Assembly: GCA_025766275.1 (NCBI GenBank)
Contig: JAFKAC010000080.1
Location: 124,001 to 188,000 of the forward strand
DNA from: Lactarius indigo
Taxonomy: Eukaryota; Basidiomycota; Agaricomycetes; Russulales; Russulaceae
DNA: 64,000 nucleotides
Direction of reading: 5' to 3'
Part shown: piece by piece, positions 51,673 to 63,778 of the stretch
Position numbering within the stretch: the stretch's first letter is position 1
Layout: each line of letters opens with the position of its first letter
Notes under the pieces: generated by a model
The model's database searches: none
What the model saw: the letters and a program-made list of their open reading frames with translations, nothing else
Told to the model about the DNA's origin: nothing
Position numbers and translations under genes: made by a program

Positions 51673-53756
51673 CTAGACCACGTCGGCAAGGAATTCTTGG
51701 AGGTTGTCAAAATACAAATTGGCATCGGGGAACTCCTCCTTGACGAGATCCCAGACAAACTCGAAGAGAGTGGCGAAGGTGATGTCGGAGCCATCCGTTC
51801 CCATGTTTGTCCCGCCATGAAGCAATGCAACAAACTCGCCGTGGGCGGAGACAATGAGAGATCCAGAATCACCTCCTTTGGAGAAGGTGCCGGACATGTC
51901 CTCATGAGAAAGAATGGGTACCTCAAGCGACTCCACATTGCCGGTGGTACCGTACTTGCGGACAAAAGACATGAACCTGGTGAGCGTGCCAATGGTGGTG
52001 TTGGTAGTGGAGCCATGCTTGAGAACGCGACGAATGCGATCGCCTTGGGGGATTGTTGGGGTTGTTGACCTGATCAGCGGTGAGCATGCCTCCAAGAGTA
52101 AGGAGACCGTCGTCGGGGTACTTGAACTTGGATGGGACATTGATACGTTCGTACATCAATGCTTTGAGCTTCCAAGGGGACAACTCCGGACCTGGGAGAG
52201 AGACGTACATTTCAGATCAGCGGCATTCAACAAAAATAGAGTAGCACCACACCAAGGCTCAGAACGTTGCCGATCATATGCTTAAACTTCTCCTTGTACA
52301 GCTCGATGACGCATAGGTCACGGGTATAGCGGTGAGGAGCAACACCGGCACCGATGGGGGGAGCCCAGCAGACAAACCCAATGACTCGGTCCTTGGACTT
52401 GCTCCACCTTTTCTTGATATCGCCAAAGAACTTGTTGAGATTGTTGATCTTGGTGCGCATCTCAGCAAGCTTGTTCTCCCTCTTGTGCAGCTTGATCTGC
52501 GACTCTTGAACGTTGATTCCATCCTGCACCCTAGTTCTGAGCGTGTTGATTTCGTTCTCGAGAGATTCGATCAAGTCAATGTAGGTGCCAATAAGGAGCT
52601 GGATGGAGACCAGGAATTTTGCGAACACGGGCGCGCCCATCACAAGGACCTCCTTCTTTGGTGCAGATTCTGACAAGGGGCTAGAGTCAGAAAAGCTCTT
52701 GGATTCTCAAGGGTGTTAAGTAAAAACGTACCATGGTACCTATATAACTCGTTGTCCTCGTTGGGCAAGATGTTGTGACGGACGGTGATGGCGTAGAGTT
52801 TGGCACCAACGTGGAAGTAAGGACCAAGAATGCCCTGCATATTAGTCTCACAACCAGCAATGGGAAGACTAAGGGGTACGGAGACGTTGTCGATGATGTC
52901 CTTAAGAGGATCACCATCTTCAACGGGGCGGAAAAGGGCTGGACCATGACCGGACAAGGTCTTGTAGACCGACTCACGATAGGCAATGTCGACATTCTGG
53001 ACCCGGAGCGAGTCAAGGAAGGCACAAATGTCCTTAGATGACTCATGTGCAACGGCACCGGTAAGAGTCTCGGGCAAGACGCCAATCCAGATGGTAGGGT
53101 TGGTGTAGTGACGTTCTCCATCCTCGACGGGCTGGATGGGTGGGATGCCATTGTAGGTGACACCTTCTTCCTTGGCGTTGTCATCGTTGTCATCGTTGTT
53201 GTCCTCCACCTCAATCTCCTGGTCCGCCTTCTTGTTAAGCCATGTGAAACGAACAAAATCGACAGATGAGACTTTAATATTCCTTTGGTTGAGTAACTCC
53301 ACAACCTTAGAACGAACGTTAGTCAAAAAATTGTCGCATAACAAGAAGGCCACACACCTGGTCACGAACTGTGTCCCACACTCCATTCTGACCGAACTCG
53401 TGACTATCTGGAATGGCAACAACCCTCATGAGGCGCCCGTACGCCTCAGGGCCATAGGGTTCCTCGAATTTGTCGTCAGAGGTCCTATAAATGAGCCTGG
53501 GCCCATGTCCCTTTGGACCCACACCAGAATAGTAGAGATTCGCTTCAATCTCGGGAACTTCGTAGGGGGTGGATTCAATGGTGGTGGCACTAGTGACGCT
53601 GTCATTGTTGGACCCCAAGCTATCTTCATCAGTCACCACTCTCGTCAGAGGATAAGGTGGCACGCTTGCATGCATTTTCGGAGCACTGGTGATTGAACTC
53701 TGGAGTCTGAACATATTCCTCGAGGTTGGGCTCAATGGGAACATCAACGTCGTTTG
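51673..53756 (-). pseudogene. Trypsin-like intracellular protease gene, copy 2, with catalytic domain but lost first exon
   Basis: Exons 53358-53756, 52740-53305, 52253-52680 and 51673-52191, joined by GT..AG introns. N-terminal domain (Y-Y-S-G-V-G...R-L-I-Y-R-T, F-G-Q-N-G-V-W-D), acidic linker, W-I-G-V-L-P-E-T-L-T-G, probable catalytic His in A-I-T-V-R-H, a coiled-coil insertion (R-T-R-V-Q-D-G-I-N-V-Q-E), probable Asp in T-R-D-L-C-V-I-E-L and Ser in G-G-D-S-G-S. This is the S1 triad order with a coiled coil between His and Asp. Damage: the ATG exon seen in copy 1 is deleted, a frame break lies at about 53640, and another in the C-run near 52050. The substrate is unknown. No signal peptide, so it is inferred to be intracellular. 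Confidence 0.7.
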
Positions 53757-54300
53757 CTAAGTAAAGTAGTTTGGAGGAAAGGGAGAAAAGGTGGAGTGTC
53801 ATGCGTCAGAGCCTATTCGGCGCAGGGAATGACGCAATTGTGGAAATGCATTCCCCTTCCATGTCTCCGAACACCCGCCTGATCACTCACTCGAATGGCA
53901 CCACTGAGTAGTGTTGCTGTGGCTCGGCTCAGCTTGGCTTGGCTCAGCTAAGCACAGCTCGACCAAAAAAGGACGAGCTGAGCTGAGCCACTCCAAATTG
54001 AGCTGGCTCAAGCTAGGCTGAGCCGGCTCAAGCCACCCAAAAGTACGAATTAGAAATTGTCACTGTGGGCAGAGTATAATGTTGTGTGAATTTTTATGTT
54101 AATTTTATGAGAAATATATTCGAGAAACGTCTAAAATATTGACATGCAAGACAGTGTGAACTTATTTATGATGTACTCTACAATAAAGAAAGGGTTATGC
54201 CATCAGATACATTGTAAATATATTGTAAATATATTTACTTCTAAACTTTCAATGTGCTTCGCACATTCATTGCCAATGAATTCGGGTTACTCATCCTGGT
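53757..54300. other. Intergenic, with foldback low-complexity repeat
   Basis: 53757-53870 resembles the region upstream of protease copy 1. At 53915-54040 runs of ggctcggctcagcttggcttggctc are followed by inverted agctgagctgagcc and ggctcaagctaggctgagccggctc units, so a strong hairpin can form. The rest is AT-rich. No gene. Confidence 0.6.
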
Positions 54301-56436
54301 CACATAGTGACTCATATTCCTAATATAATATCCACTAATCCTCAGATTTCATTGAGGAGACATTCAGCCCGACATCCGATATCGGAACATCGCAAGTTAA
54401 CAACTGAAGACATCAAGAGATCTCAACATTACAACACACAACATCCATCTAACATCAAAACATCCCAAGTCAATGTCTCGGAATACCAAGTCAAAATCTG
54501 AACTAACGACAACCGTACAACAGACACTCTTTTCCGATGCTCCACAAATGAGTCAGGATTGTGTGCGAACTCCCAACTTCCTTTCCCTACTCGTTCACCA
54601 CCCCCGACCCCACGACTTGTCATTACAGTAGACCTGCATCACTCCCACTCAGTCCCGCTTTCCTTTTGCCACAGGTCTGACACCTCCCAGTGGTGACAGT
54701 ACGGAGTTGACCCCTCCCCACCAGGGGCAGCAGGTTCGCGCGGTTCGATACCAAGCTTGCCGACGCGGCTCACCGACCAATACAGCCCATTCATAAACGG
54801 CAGCAGGTCGGAGAAGCTCGATGGTCGCACCGCGGCGGCGGCGGAAGGGAAGGTACAGAATAGCACTGCAGGGGCCTCGGACCTAGAGACCTGTAGGTGC
54901 AACGAGGAGTTGCGTGGAAAGAGGGGAGGTCGCGTAGACGATGTCGAGAAAAATGAGACGGATACTCACCTGCTGACCTCCATAAACGGAGCGAGGCACG
55001 CCCGTGATGGCCCGCGACAGAGACCAGGCGAAAGGTGAGCGTCAAGTAACGAGCAACCTTCCACCAAAGCAACCAGACAGTGCGTCGAGGCCGCTGGCGA
55101 TAGGCGCCGTACGAAGAGAGTGGTAAAGAAGATTGCGGACACCAAGAAAGGAAGGTCGGGGAAGTGCACACTCCCATTGAGGTAACCAGACGGCGCGTCA
55201 AGGTCGCTCGCGAAGGCCGCCGGACCACCTCAAAATATGCTGCGACAGTCGTCTCCGTACGTTCAAGGATGCGCACCCACCGTCACATGTACAATCCCCC
55301 GCCATCGTCCTTGAGGTCACGCGGGAGGGGAGGGATCGGGGTCACTAAGCTGAGATGTCAGAGGCAGTGTATAGAAAAGTAATGAGAGCGTTCACCTGGA
55401 CGTTGCCGGACAGAGGGCTAGACCTACAAATGTAGCGAAACTCCTCGCTCGCGCCTTACGACAAAGCATGCGTGAGAAAGGAAACGGTTAAATTTCGGGC
55501 GAAGGCATACCGACGGTTGGGGCCGCAAGCTGCAGTGACGGCGGAGGACCGAGAATTTCTTTCTGAGACTTCCTGAAGGGAGACGAATGCCTAGCAATAG
55601 AGGAGTCAGATACAGCAGCCATTGGCGAGAAAGTCGGGATAGAAGGAGGGACCCACCGAGCAACCGACGGCAAGTCAAGTCAGCCCGTGAGGGACAGCGT
55701 GCGGATGTGGAAAGATGGGTCTCGAAGGTGGGAATGGGGGAGGACAGCAAATACCTCCGTCGTGTAAAGTTTTGGCAACCAGACGACCATTCGAAGCCAA
55801 CCCACAAGCAAGAAGTGCGTTGCGGATAGAGGAGCGCCCAAATCGGAACCAGGTCGAAAGGGGGGGGCATCAAACGCTCCCACCAAGGCAACCAGACAAA
55901 GAGTCAAGGTTACCCCGTGAGGGGTGGCGTGCGGGAAGAGGGAGACATCGCGTTGGACACTGTGGATACCAAAGAAATAGGGAGGTGGGGAGGTAGAACA
56001 TGGGAAAAAGGGTATGACTTGTGGGTAACGTGTGGTGCGGTGGAAATGCGGGTATCCAAATTCGGTCGCCTCAAAAAAAAACATGTGACTTACACGTGAC
56101 GCGTGACGTTACAGTATTTCTAATTTCATACGTCGGTAATAAGTTTTTTCGAGAGATTTGATTGAAAAATTGCTGAACATAACTAAATATTACTATTCAA
56201 CGAATACACTACAATACACCATGCGCAGACAACATGTATTCGTCAAAGTGTCCCGACGCTGCGGCGAACGTGAAGTGACGTCGGCGCTCGTTCCCGCGCC
56301 GCGCGTCAACGCCGTTTCCAACAATTCTCATCGTCATCGTCTTCATCGTCTCACTCGTCTCTTTGCGCACACACCACACCTACTATCACAGTAAGTCCTC
56401 AATACATGTTGTAATGCGTTAACTCACCGCTTTTAG
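54301..56436. other. Non-coding, decayed interspersed repeat
   Basis: A core related to ccaaggcaaccagacaaagagtcaaggt recurs with divergence near 55060, 55175, 55660 and 55885, within otherwise unique sequence. ORFs on both strands over these blocks have repeat-driven composition. An exon-like stretch 56221-56390 ending CACA|GTAAGT may be 5' UTR of the next gene. No other gene is supported. Confidence 0.4.
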
Positions 56437-56717
56437 ATGCCCTTTGAATATCTTCGTTCAATCGCTCGAGTCGCTTGGGATTGGGTGCGCACCGTGGCTA
56501 TTGAGCCGGTAGGGGGCTGGGTAAGTCGCCGATTCACTGATCGAATGCCGCGCTGACCGTTTAAAAGATGCGGCGCATGGGTCTGCGCACAGAAGTAGCC
56601 GTGTCGGCACGCATAAGGATCTTGTCTGGGGCGGAAGCAATCGTCGACCTGGCGGTGCGAATCGCGCTCCCTCGCGGCACGGCCACTGTCCAAGGCGAAG
56701 ATACTGAGCAAGTTTAG
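56437..56717 (+). CDS. Small two-exon hypothetical protein (77 aa)
   Basis: Exon 1, 56437-56520 (M-P-F-E-Y-L-R-S-I-A-R-V...), ends with a Trp codon. The intron 56521-56567 has a consensus GTAAGT donor, gctgac branch and AAAAG acceptor. Exon 2, 56568-56717, stays in frame to TAG. The product is amphipathic and basic, with no recognised domain. A further GTAAGT...TTTTAG intron directly before the ATG (56391-56436) would lie in the 5' UTR. Two canonical introns in a row argue for a real gene. Longer minus-strand ORFs here have no such structure. Confidence 0.45.
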
Positions 56718-57921
56718 CTGAAGGGAAGGGGTGGGTCAGTCTGCGTTGGAATGTACATAGAAACATATCAATCACTTCTCTGCTTGTTTTCGGCGCGAAC
56801 TCGCTGTGTGCCGTGTGAAAGCGTGTCCGAGCGAAGGCTGTATTCTCGCAGCAAATATGCGATATCGTCTGCACACTCGGGCGAATGCGCGAAGCAGTCA
56901 AACGAGTGATCAGGTGGATCCAAGGCGATGACGCGAGAATACCATGCTATCCGTCCTCCCGTTCGTAATCACAGCGGCGTCGTCTCGCGCACTCGGGCGA
57001 GGGAAACCTCCAAGCAATTGCAATTCCGTACTTACTATGAACAACTCATCACGCGCGGTGGTATAGGCGCGTAACGTCTTTGGTATTTGCAGTGCGACCT
57101 AGCCGTGTTAGGCGTCGTACGTACATATCGAACACCAACATTATAACAAGCATCAACATGAACATTTCAGGACTCTAGTAAATAGAAGTCAACCAAAAGA
57201 ATAAGGACGGTAACTTGGAATTTGCTTACACAACTCCAGCACAGAGTAATAGCAATCACCCGGACACAACCTCGTTTTCCTCAAAAAAGGTCTCATCACG
57301 TGAGTTTCGGCTAGTTCTGTCATCCTGCCCAAGCGTTTCAAGTGATGGGGACTGTGAAAAAGAGGGCAAGACTGACCTCCGGAAGAAAAATGGAGGCGGC
57401 TATGTGATCCTGCATATCAGGGATGGAGACACCGACGCGGTCCATGAAACAGTGTAACTTACCCACCATGAAAGTAGTACTAGTTATGCTCTCCTCTATA
57501 TTGGACATCTGCTCCTTGAGTACTTGAAGGGTGATCTCATGCTCTTCAATCTTCTGTTTGACCAAGCATTTCTCAAGGTGCAGGGAACTACTCTGTTGCC
57601 AGTGGTAAACGGAGGTGTTTTTTTTTTTTTTTTTGGCAAACCCGAGAGTGGGAGGAGGACGGTGGCGACGAGGTGTTTCCGCAGAATATTCCTGCAAAGG
57701 TTGCTTTAGAATAGCCCTCGATGTGTAGGGCGAGGTCGGCGGTGAGGGCGCCCATGAGGAGAGAAAAACATGCTCTGAGTCTGAGGACTTCTGTGACTTC
57801 TGTGACCATGTGACTGGTTGGACGAAGCATCGAATCGGGAAGGAGTCTGCAATGTAACAGTTGGCCAGACCGGTCAATTATATAATCGCTAAGTTACCGT
57901 AGAGTAAGCTGGATAATAAGC
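56718..57921. other. No gene seen
   Basis: About 1.2 kb with short ORFs only. The minus-strand ORF 57877-57338 shows a possible heptad stretch (I-E-E-H-E-I-T-L-Q-V-L-K-E-Q-M), which may be a remnant coding exon, but there is a T-run at 57619 and no clear gene. Confidence 0.35.
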
Positions 57922-57935
57922 AGAACCTGCGGAGA
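57922..57935. repeat. LINE target-site duplication, left copy
   Basis: agaacctgcggaga, repeated exactly at 61367-61380 after the poly-A run. Confidence 0.88.
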
Positions 57936-60807
57936 AGATCCGACTTCTCCGTAGGCTGGATGTGCCCGATCTTTAAGAAAAAGGACCCATCGGAAATCAG
58001 CAACTACCGCCCGATAACGCTCCTCAACACAGATTACAAACTACTCACCAAGGTCTTAGCTCTTCAACTTCTCAAACACGTCCCAAACATGGTGCACGAA
58101 GATCAGGCGGGCTTCATCCCAGAGAGATCCATCTTCGACCACATAAGACTTGCACAGACAATCCTCAACTACGCAGAAGTCATGGAAGAAAACGGAGCAA
58201 TTGTGGCCCTCGACCAGGAGAAGGCATACGACAAAATTAAACACCAATATCTGTGGGAAACGCTAGAGGCATTTAACCTCCCGCTGGCCTTCACCAAAAC
58301 AATCCGTGCGCTGTACGAACACGCACACACGCGAATAGCGATTAACGGAATCCTAAGTGCACCATTCCGCGTGACAAGGGGAGTCAGACAGGGAGACCCG
58401 CTCTCCTGCCCCCTCTTCGACCTAGCCATCGAACCACTAGCATGCACGATTAGAAACTCCAACCATATATCCGGACTCAAGATACCTGGCCTCGAACGAA
58501 ACATCAAACTCACCCTATTTACAGATGACACGAACCTCTTCCTCAACGAAAACGACAGCTTCGACCATGTAGAGAACATCCTAGGAGACTGGTGCGATGC
58601 ATCAGGGGCAAAACTTAACATAGAGAAGACCGAAATCATACCCATAGGCACTGCAGAGCATAGACAACAAGTAAACACAACAAGGAAACTCAACGAACAC
58701 GACACCAGACCACTAGAAAACAACGTAAGAATAGCGAGGGACGGAGATGCCGTAAGAATCCTAGGGGCCTGGATAGGCAACGGAGTGGACGACGCAACAC
58801 CATGGGAACCGCTGATGGACAAAATGAAAACAAAGATAAATAGATGGAAAAACACGCACCCCACTCTATTCGGGAAAAGACTAATCACCCAAGCCGTCAT
58901 AGGAGGGCACACCCAATTCCTTGCCAAAGCGCAAGGAATGCCACCGCACATCGAAAACGCAATCACGAAAATGATCCGAACCCTCATCTGGGAACGAGAA
59001 AACAACCCTAGAATAGCCATGAACACCCTACAAAGCCCCCTCGAAGAAGGCGGACTGAAACTACTAAACATCAAAGCGAGGAACGAAGCGATCGAAATAA
59101 TATGGCTGAAAACATACCTCAACTTCACCCAGAGCAGACCCGCATGGGCAACAGTAACAGACCTCATCATAGCTGCAGCTGCGCCACCCGGAACCTCAAG
59201 CGTCGCGATCGTCAACTGCTTCCTACAATTGTGGAACCCACCCTCCCGAGGCCCTAGAGCAATAAAAATAGGACGCGACATCATGAGAATGCTCAAGACA
59301 GGTAGAAAGTACAATACGAACCTGGCCGCGATCAGACTATCCCAAGACATCCGAGCCCAACTCCCAGCATGGTACCACCTAAGCGCGAAACAGAGACCCC
59401 TCACCAACGCCGCGACTAAATGCCTCATGAAGAAACACCAAGCGAATACAATCACGGACCTAATGAGAATCTCAGCAAGGATAAGAAACGGAAGACAAAC
59501 AACGCACCACAACCCAGACCCGAAATGCGCATGTATAGACTGTGTCGAAGATCGCATCAACAGATGCAACGACCCGCACAGATGCGCAACAGAAGCACTG
59601 ACCCGAATACAAGAGACCATCCCCAAACTGAACCCCCTGGCGCTGGGCAACCCCCACGATAACCTATCGCTGACCAAAAGAAGAAAAGACCAAAACATTA
59701 CTGCATGGGAAGAAAACGGTGAAATCCTCTTCGACCCAACAATAACATGCAGAAATAACCTGGCCGAATGCTTCCGCATCTTCACAAACCCGGCCAAGAT
59801 ATCCACCCGCCCCGCAACCCGCCGCTACACCACGGGTATCCACCACAACCACCCCAGAGTAACGATATACACAGATGGAGCATGCTTCGGTAACGGGAAA
59901 GACGACGCACGATGCGGAAGTGGAGTATGGATCGGCCCGGGCGACAGAAGGAACGCAGCGATACGAGTACCAGGGGAGCAACAATCAAACCAGGTCGGCG
60001 AAATCCCAGCAGTAATCAAAGCCATAAATACAGTACCCACATTCTGGCCGATACTGATCAAAACGGACTCCAAATATGTCATACATGGCCTAACGAAGCA
60101 TCTTAGCACCTGGGAAGATAACGGATGGATAGACATAAAAAACGCCAACCTCTTCAAGATGGCCGCATTCCTCCTTAAGAGACGCACAGCCACAACACAC
60201 TTCGAATGGGTTAAAGGGCACAATGGCACGCTAGGAAACGAAGAATGCGACAAGTTAGCCAAAGAAGGCGTGGAAAAGAACGAACCAGACGAACTCATCC
60301 TAGATGTCCCAGAAGAGTACGACCTCCAAGGCGCAAAACTCGCGACCATAACACAAGCACAAGCCTACAGAGGAATATGCAAGCAGACACCTACCCCAAG
60401 ACGCCCGACAACCGAAAAAAAACCTAAACACGATAAAAGCGGCCGTGCTCCTCTTCAACAAAACCAAAGAAACATCCAAATCAATTTGGAAAAACATAAG
60501 GAAAAGCATGATCCGACCCACCATTCAACAATTCATATACAAGGCGATCCACGGCGCATTCATGATAGGGGACTTCTGGGAAAACATCCCGAACTACGAA
60601 CACAGACAATGGTGCCCGACATGCCAGACCAAAGAAGACATGGAACACATCTTGATAAGCTGCGAAGCGACACCAGTGAGAACGATCTGGGATATGATGG
60701 AGAGATACTGGCCGCACGAAACACACCCCTGGCAGGAACCCAACCTAGGAACGATACTCGGCTGTGGATCCCTAGCGATCCCACATGACCCGGAGGAAGG
60801 AAACTGA
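57936..60807 (+). pseudogene. LINE ORF2 fragment: RT, RNase H, C-terminal zinc finger, one frameshift
   Basis: Open from the truncation point through RT (N-Y-R-P-I-T-L-L-N; D-Q-E-K-A-Y-D-K; G-V-R-Q-G-D-P-L; F-T-D-D in the catalytic motif), a long thumb/connection and an RNase H domain (I-Y-T-D-G-A; V-G-E; K-T-D-S-K-Y-V; K-G-H-N-G-T-L-G-N). One extra A in the A8 run at about 60414-60421 then shifts the frame. The correct frame resumes (N-L-N-T-I-K) and ends at 60807 after a C-x2-C...H...C finger (C-P-T-C-Q-T-K...H-I-L-I-S-C). RNase H after RT is known in Tad1/I-type LINEs. The very long minus-strand ORF 58169-59806 is its shadow. Confidence 0.88.
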
Positions 60808-61366
60808 GGCGACCAACGACGACACACCACGATAAAAGGTGCAAACAGACTGGTCCAAATCCTCATATCGGAGTCAGCTTACCTAATCTGGGTCACGAGA
60901 TGCGAGAGAACCATCCAATCAAAGGAACACTCAAAAGAGAAATGGAGCGCCGATGGCTCAGCCAAATTAACCGAAGACTATAATAATCGACAAGATAATA
61001 GCAACAAAGATTAAACACGACCCCAGCACACAAGCACTAATCAAAGCCACCTGGAGAAACTTACTCCACCCCGAGCCCCCCCCCAACTGGCTCAACATCC
61101 GTGAGGTTTTAGTGGGTAGGAGATCACACCGCACCTGACCACGGCTGCCTTGTGTCTGAGTCCCACACTATCCCCCCTACCAGGGGATGTGCGTAAACGC
61201 ATTTTCCCTCGCATCCCGGCACCCTTTAGGCCCGGCACCAAGCGCGCCAAGTGGAGCTGATGGCAAATCTCCCGCCACTTGGCACTCTATCTACTTGTAT
61301 TTAGGCGTTCACACGTAACTAGATACAAGAATAGTAGCGCCCTTCCAAAAAAAAAAAAAAAAAAAA
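57936..61366 (+). mobile_element. LINE retrotransposon, 5' truncated, poly-A tailed
   Basis: Flanked by the 14-bp direct repeat agaacctgcggaga and ending in about 20 A (61347-61366). It begins within RT coding sequence, so the endonuclease and any ORF1 are missing. This is the usual outcome of target-primed reverse transcription. A 3' UTR of about 550 bp follows the ORF. Confidence 0.9.
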
Positions 61367-61380
61367 AGAACCTGCGGAGA

Positions 61381-61728
61381 TAGGAGTATACGCTCTACTC
61401 CAGAACTCCCATCCCATTTACACCTAACCTCACTTACATGAGCTGCCGGCCTCACCTAATCTTAACAGCGTTTTCACATTATTCCTCTCTTCTCATCAAA
61501 TGAAACTGGCTCACCCGCACACATCCCTACGATACCACGATCTCCATCTGCAAAATCCGACAAGCCAACGGAGACGGCCCTCGGGCCGTCCTCTTCCGCT
61601 AGTATATGATAAAAGGGACAATTCCGACAATGACGTCACAAAATTTAGGTCCCCCGTACGCGCTCACAAACCTGTAACCAGTGCCTCGAATAGACGAATA
61701 TGTATGATATTAAAAAGTATGATATGTA
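61381..61728. other. No gene seen
   Basis: Short intergenic segment beyond the LINE. A perfect small inverted repeat gacggccctcgggccgtc lies at 61573-61590. It could be a hairpin, but it has no terminator-like context in a fungus. Confidence 0.5.
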
Positions 61729-63778
61729 CTACATGACGATTAACTTCGACCCATGGCCAAACTTCCGACGGTGATTAGTACAAGAGGCAGTATCGAGAAG
61801 GGGGGGGAGAAGCATGGGAGACGGATAGTAGCCTAGGCGAGTCACAAAAGAATGGATAAAAAATGCGAGGAGACGGACGGACAACCTGTGAAAGTCCTGG
61901 GCAGATAGCGCATTGATAGGCAGGGTTCTCACGTTCGAAAACCCACCCCAGTCCCAGCTATCGAAGCCATCCCAGCCCATGGTGACTTCGCGTACCGCCC
62001 AAAGCCAATTTCTCCACACCTTCTTGTTGTCGAAAAATTTGAAGTTGGTGCCACCCCCCGCTGCGTCCCACATCTCCACTATCATGTAGATAAACATCTC
62101 TTGACCTTTCCACCGCTTCTCGAAAGTGGCTGGGAACTGGATGCGTTCCATTTCCTTGACTTCTTCAAAGGCGTGATACGAATTCAAGTAGTATAAAACC
62201 ACCTGACAAATGTTTGTGTCATCAACCATAGTCATCTGGACGTCACAGCGGCAAGGCAACGAGGTCGTGATCTTATAACGTCCTGCAGCGACATCCGCAC
62301 TCCGTTGGTCGCCAAAAAAAAGAGGGCCCCCGTACTTCCAGAACACATTGGGGTCAAACGTTTCATCAGGCGATGGAGAGTCTCGGTTGGGCAACTGCCT
62401 CTTCCAGTAAGAGTTTCCCAAGATTGACCTCCATTCGCTTGTGGTGAGGGGCGGGAGGTCGCGCGTGGGCCGTTCCCGGATTTCGTGGCGCAGGATGAGG
62501 AAATGGTAGTAATATATTCGCTGGTTCTCTTCGTTACCACCCCAGAAGAGGTGAATGGGGGGGGAGTAGAACCGACGAGGTGACGCGGAGGAAGCGAGTT
62601 CGAGGTGGCTAACGTGGCTCATAGCATGAAGCCAGACATCTTGGGCCTTCGGAAACCATTCAGGCGCTGCCCCAGCATCGGTGAGGCGTCTAAGCTCCAC
62701 ACTCTCCAACCGGGGGATCTGAGAAGTCGTACTCATCCTTGCCTTTTTGGCCATGCGGCGAGCTGTACATGTACAGGACGTTAGTCTGATTCAAGGACAA
62801 GTGAAAAATATGCTGACCTTCGTCGTTCTTCTTGTTTTCTATTTTGTCCAGAGTACGCTTGAACCCTTTTGTTGGCCTGAAGGTGTCCAAGCGTTCGAGA
62901 TAGCCACGAGCAGCGGTCTCCAGGTTCGCCATGACGTCGTCCATGAGCGGCGGGTAGTACCATTGATGAAGAGAGTGGAAAAGTGGCTGAAGAGACATGG
63001 GCTGTGTACTGCATAACTTACGTGGGGCCAACACAACTTCCCTTGCGAGATTGAGCGCAAAGGTTGATTTGGGGACGAGAATATATGCCGCCACGGACCA
63101 ACGCGCGTGATCGGCGTACAAATGCTCGTCTTCAAAAATGGCGCCGCGAGTTGGCGCACGAAGAGAGGGCTGAAAGGCGTCTCCAGCGTGAACATCCTTC
63201 CACCAGTCCACGAAAGCGGAGAGTTCCAGAAGACACCTCTGCAGATTTCGAAAAACCACAACGAAATCGCGCCAAGCCTCGAAATTCCCCCTGAGTCTTT
63301 CGAGGGCTTCGAAAGCCCTGACGTACGCCTTCATTGGCTTCTCGACACAAGAAAGCGATGGTTGGGAGGACATGGCGGATAACGACTCCTCTAGGGCCGC
63401 CTTGATCGACTTCCACTTGGTTGTGAGCTCGTCCAATAAATCAGCCTTAATGACGTGAGAATCGGATCTATGGCCATGAGTTCGCCACATTGTCTTCTCA
63501 ACAGGGCGAGTAAGGATATCAGATGGGACGGAAGAACTTGGATGGCGTATAGGGATCCAGGGGAGGTAGGGAAATGCACGATGATATGGCTGTGGGTAAA
63601 GAATCCACTCGTGAGGTCCCCAGAAGCCGTCCACGCTGACGATTGGTTCGGACCGGGGAGGGGGGGTGGGAATAGCGTCGACATTGGCACCTAGTATTAC
63701 GAATCCAGGTCGCCACTTGTCGGCAGAGGCCCAGCAGGCATATATAAGATGTGGAGGAGGGGGGATAGGTTTATTCAT
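61729..63778 (-). CDS. Hypothetical basidiomycete protein, two exons
   Basis: ATG at 63778 (M-N-K-P-I-P-P-P-P-H-L). Exon 1 runs to about 62823, and an intron with GTCAGC donor, gactaac branch point and TACAG acceptor (about 62766-62822) joins it in frame to an exon ending at 61729. About 660 residues. The N-terminal half has G-F-W-G-P-H-E-W, Y-H-R-A-F-P-Y-L-P-W, a helical middle and R-E-V-V-L-A-P-R-K. The C-terminal half has W-L-H-A-M-S-H, a Trp-rich region and C-x-C-D. The overall look is of an expanded agaricomycete family of unknown function. No catalytic motif, signal peptide or membrane segment. No stop or frameshift, so probably functional. Confidence 0.7.

Noticed and set aside
58169..59806. 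545-codon minus-strand ORF
   Set aside because: Exact antisense of the LINE RT/RNase H frame, which has clear motifs. The antisense product has none.
61573..61590. gacggccctcgggccgtc as a bacterial-type terminator
   Set aside because: The genome is fungal and there is no adjacent gene end or T-run. Noted only as a hairpin.
62960..63030. An extra intron in the 61729-63778 gene at a GTAAGT in the R-E-V-V-L-A-P-R-K region
   Set aside because: The sequence stays in frame and coding-like across it, and candidate acceptors would break the frame.
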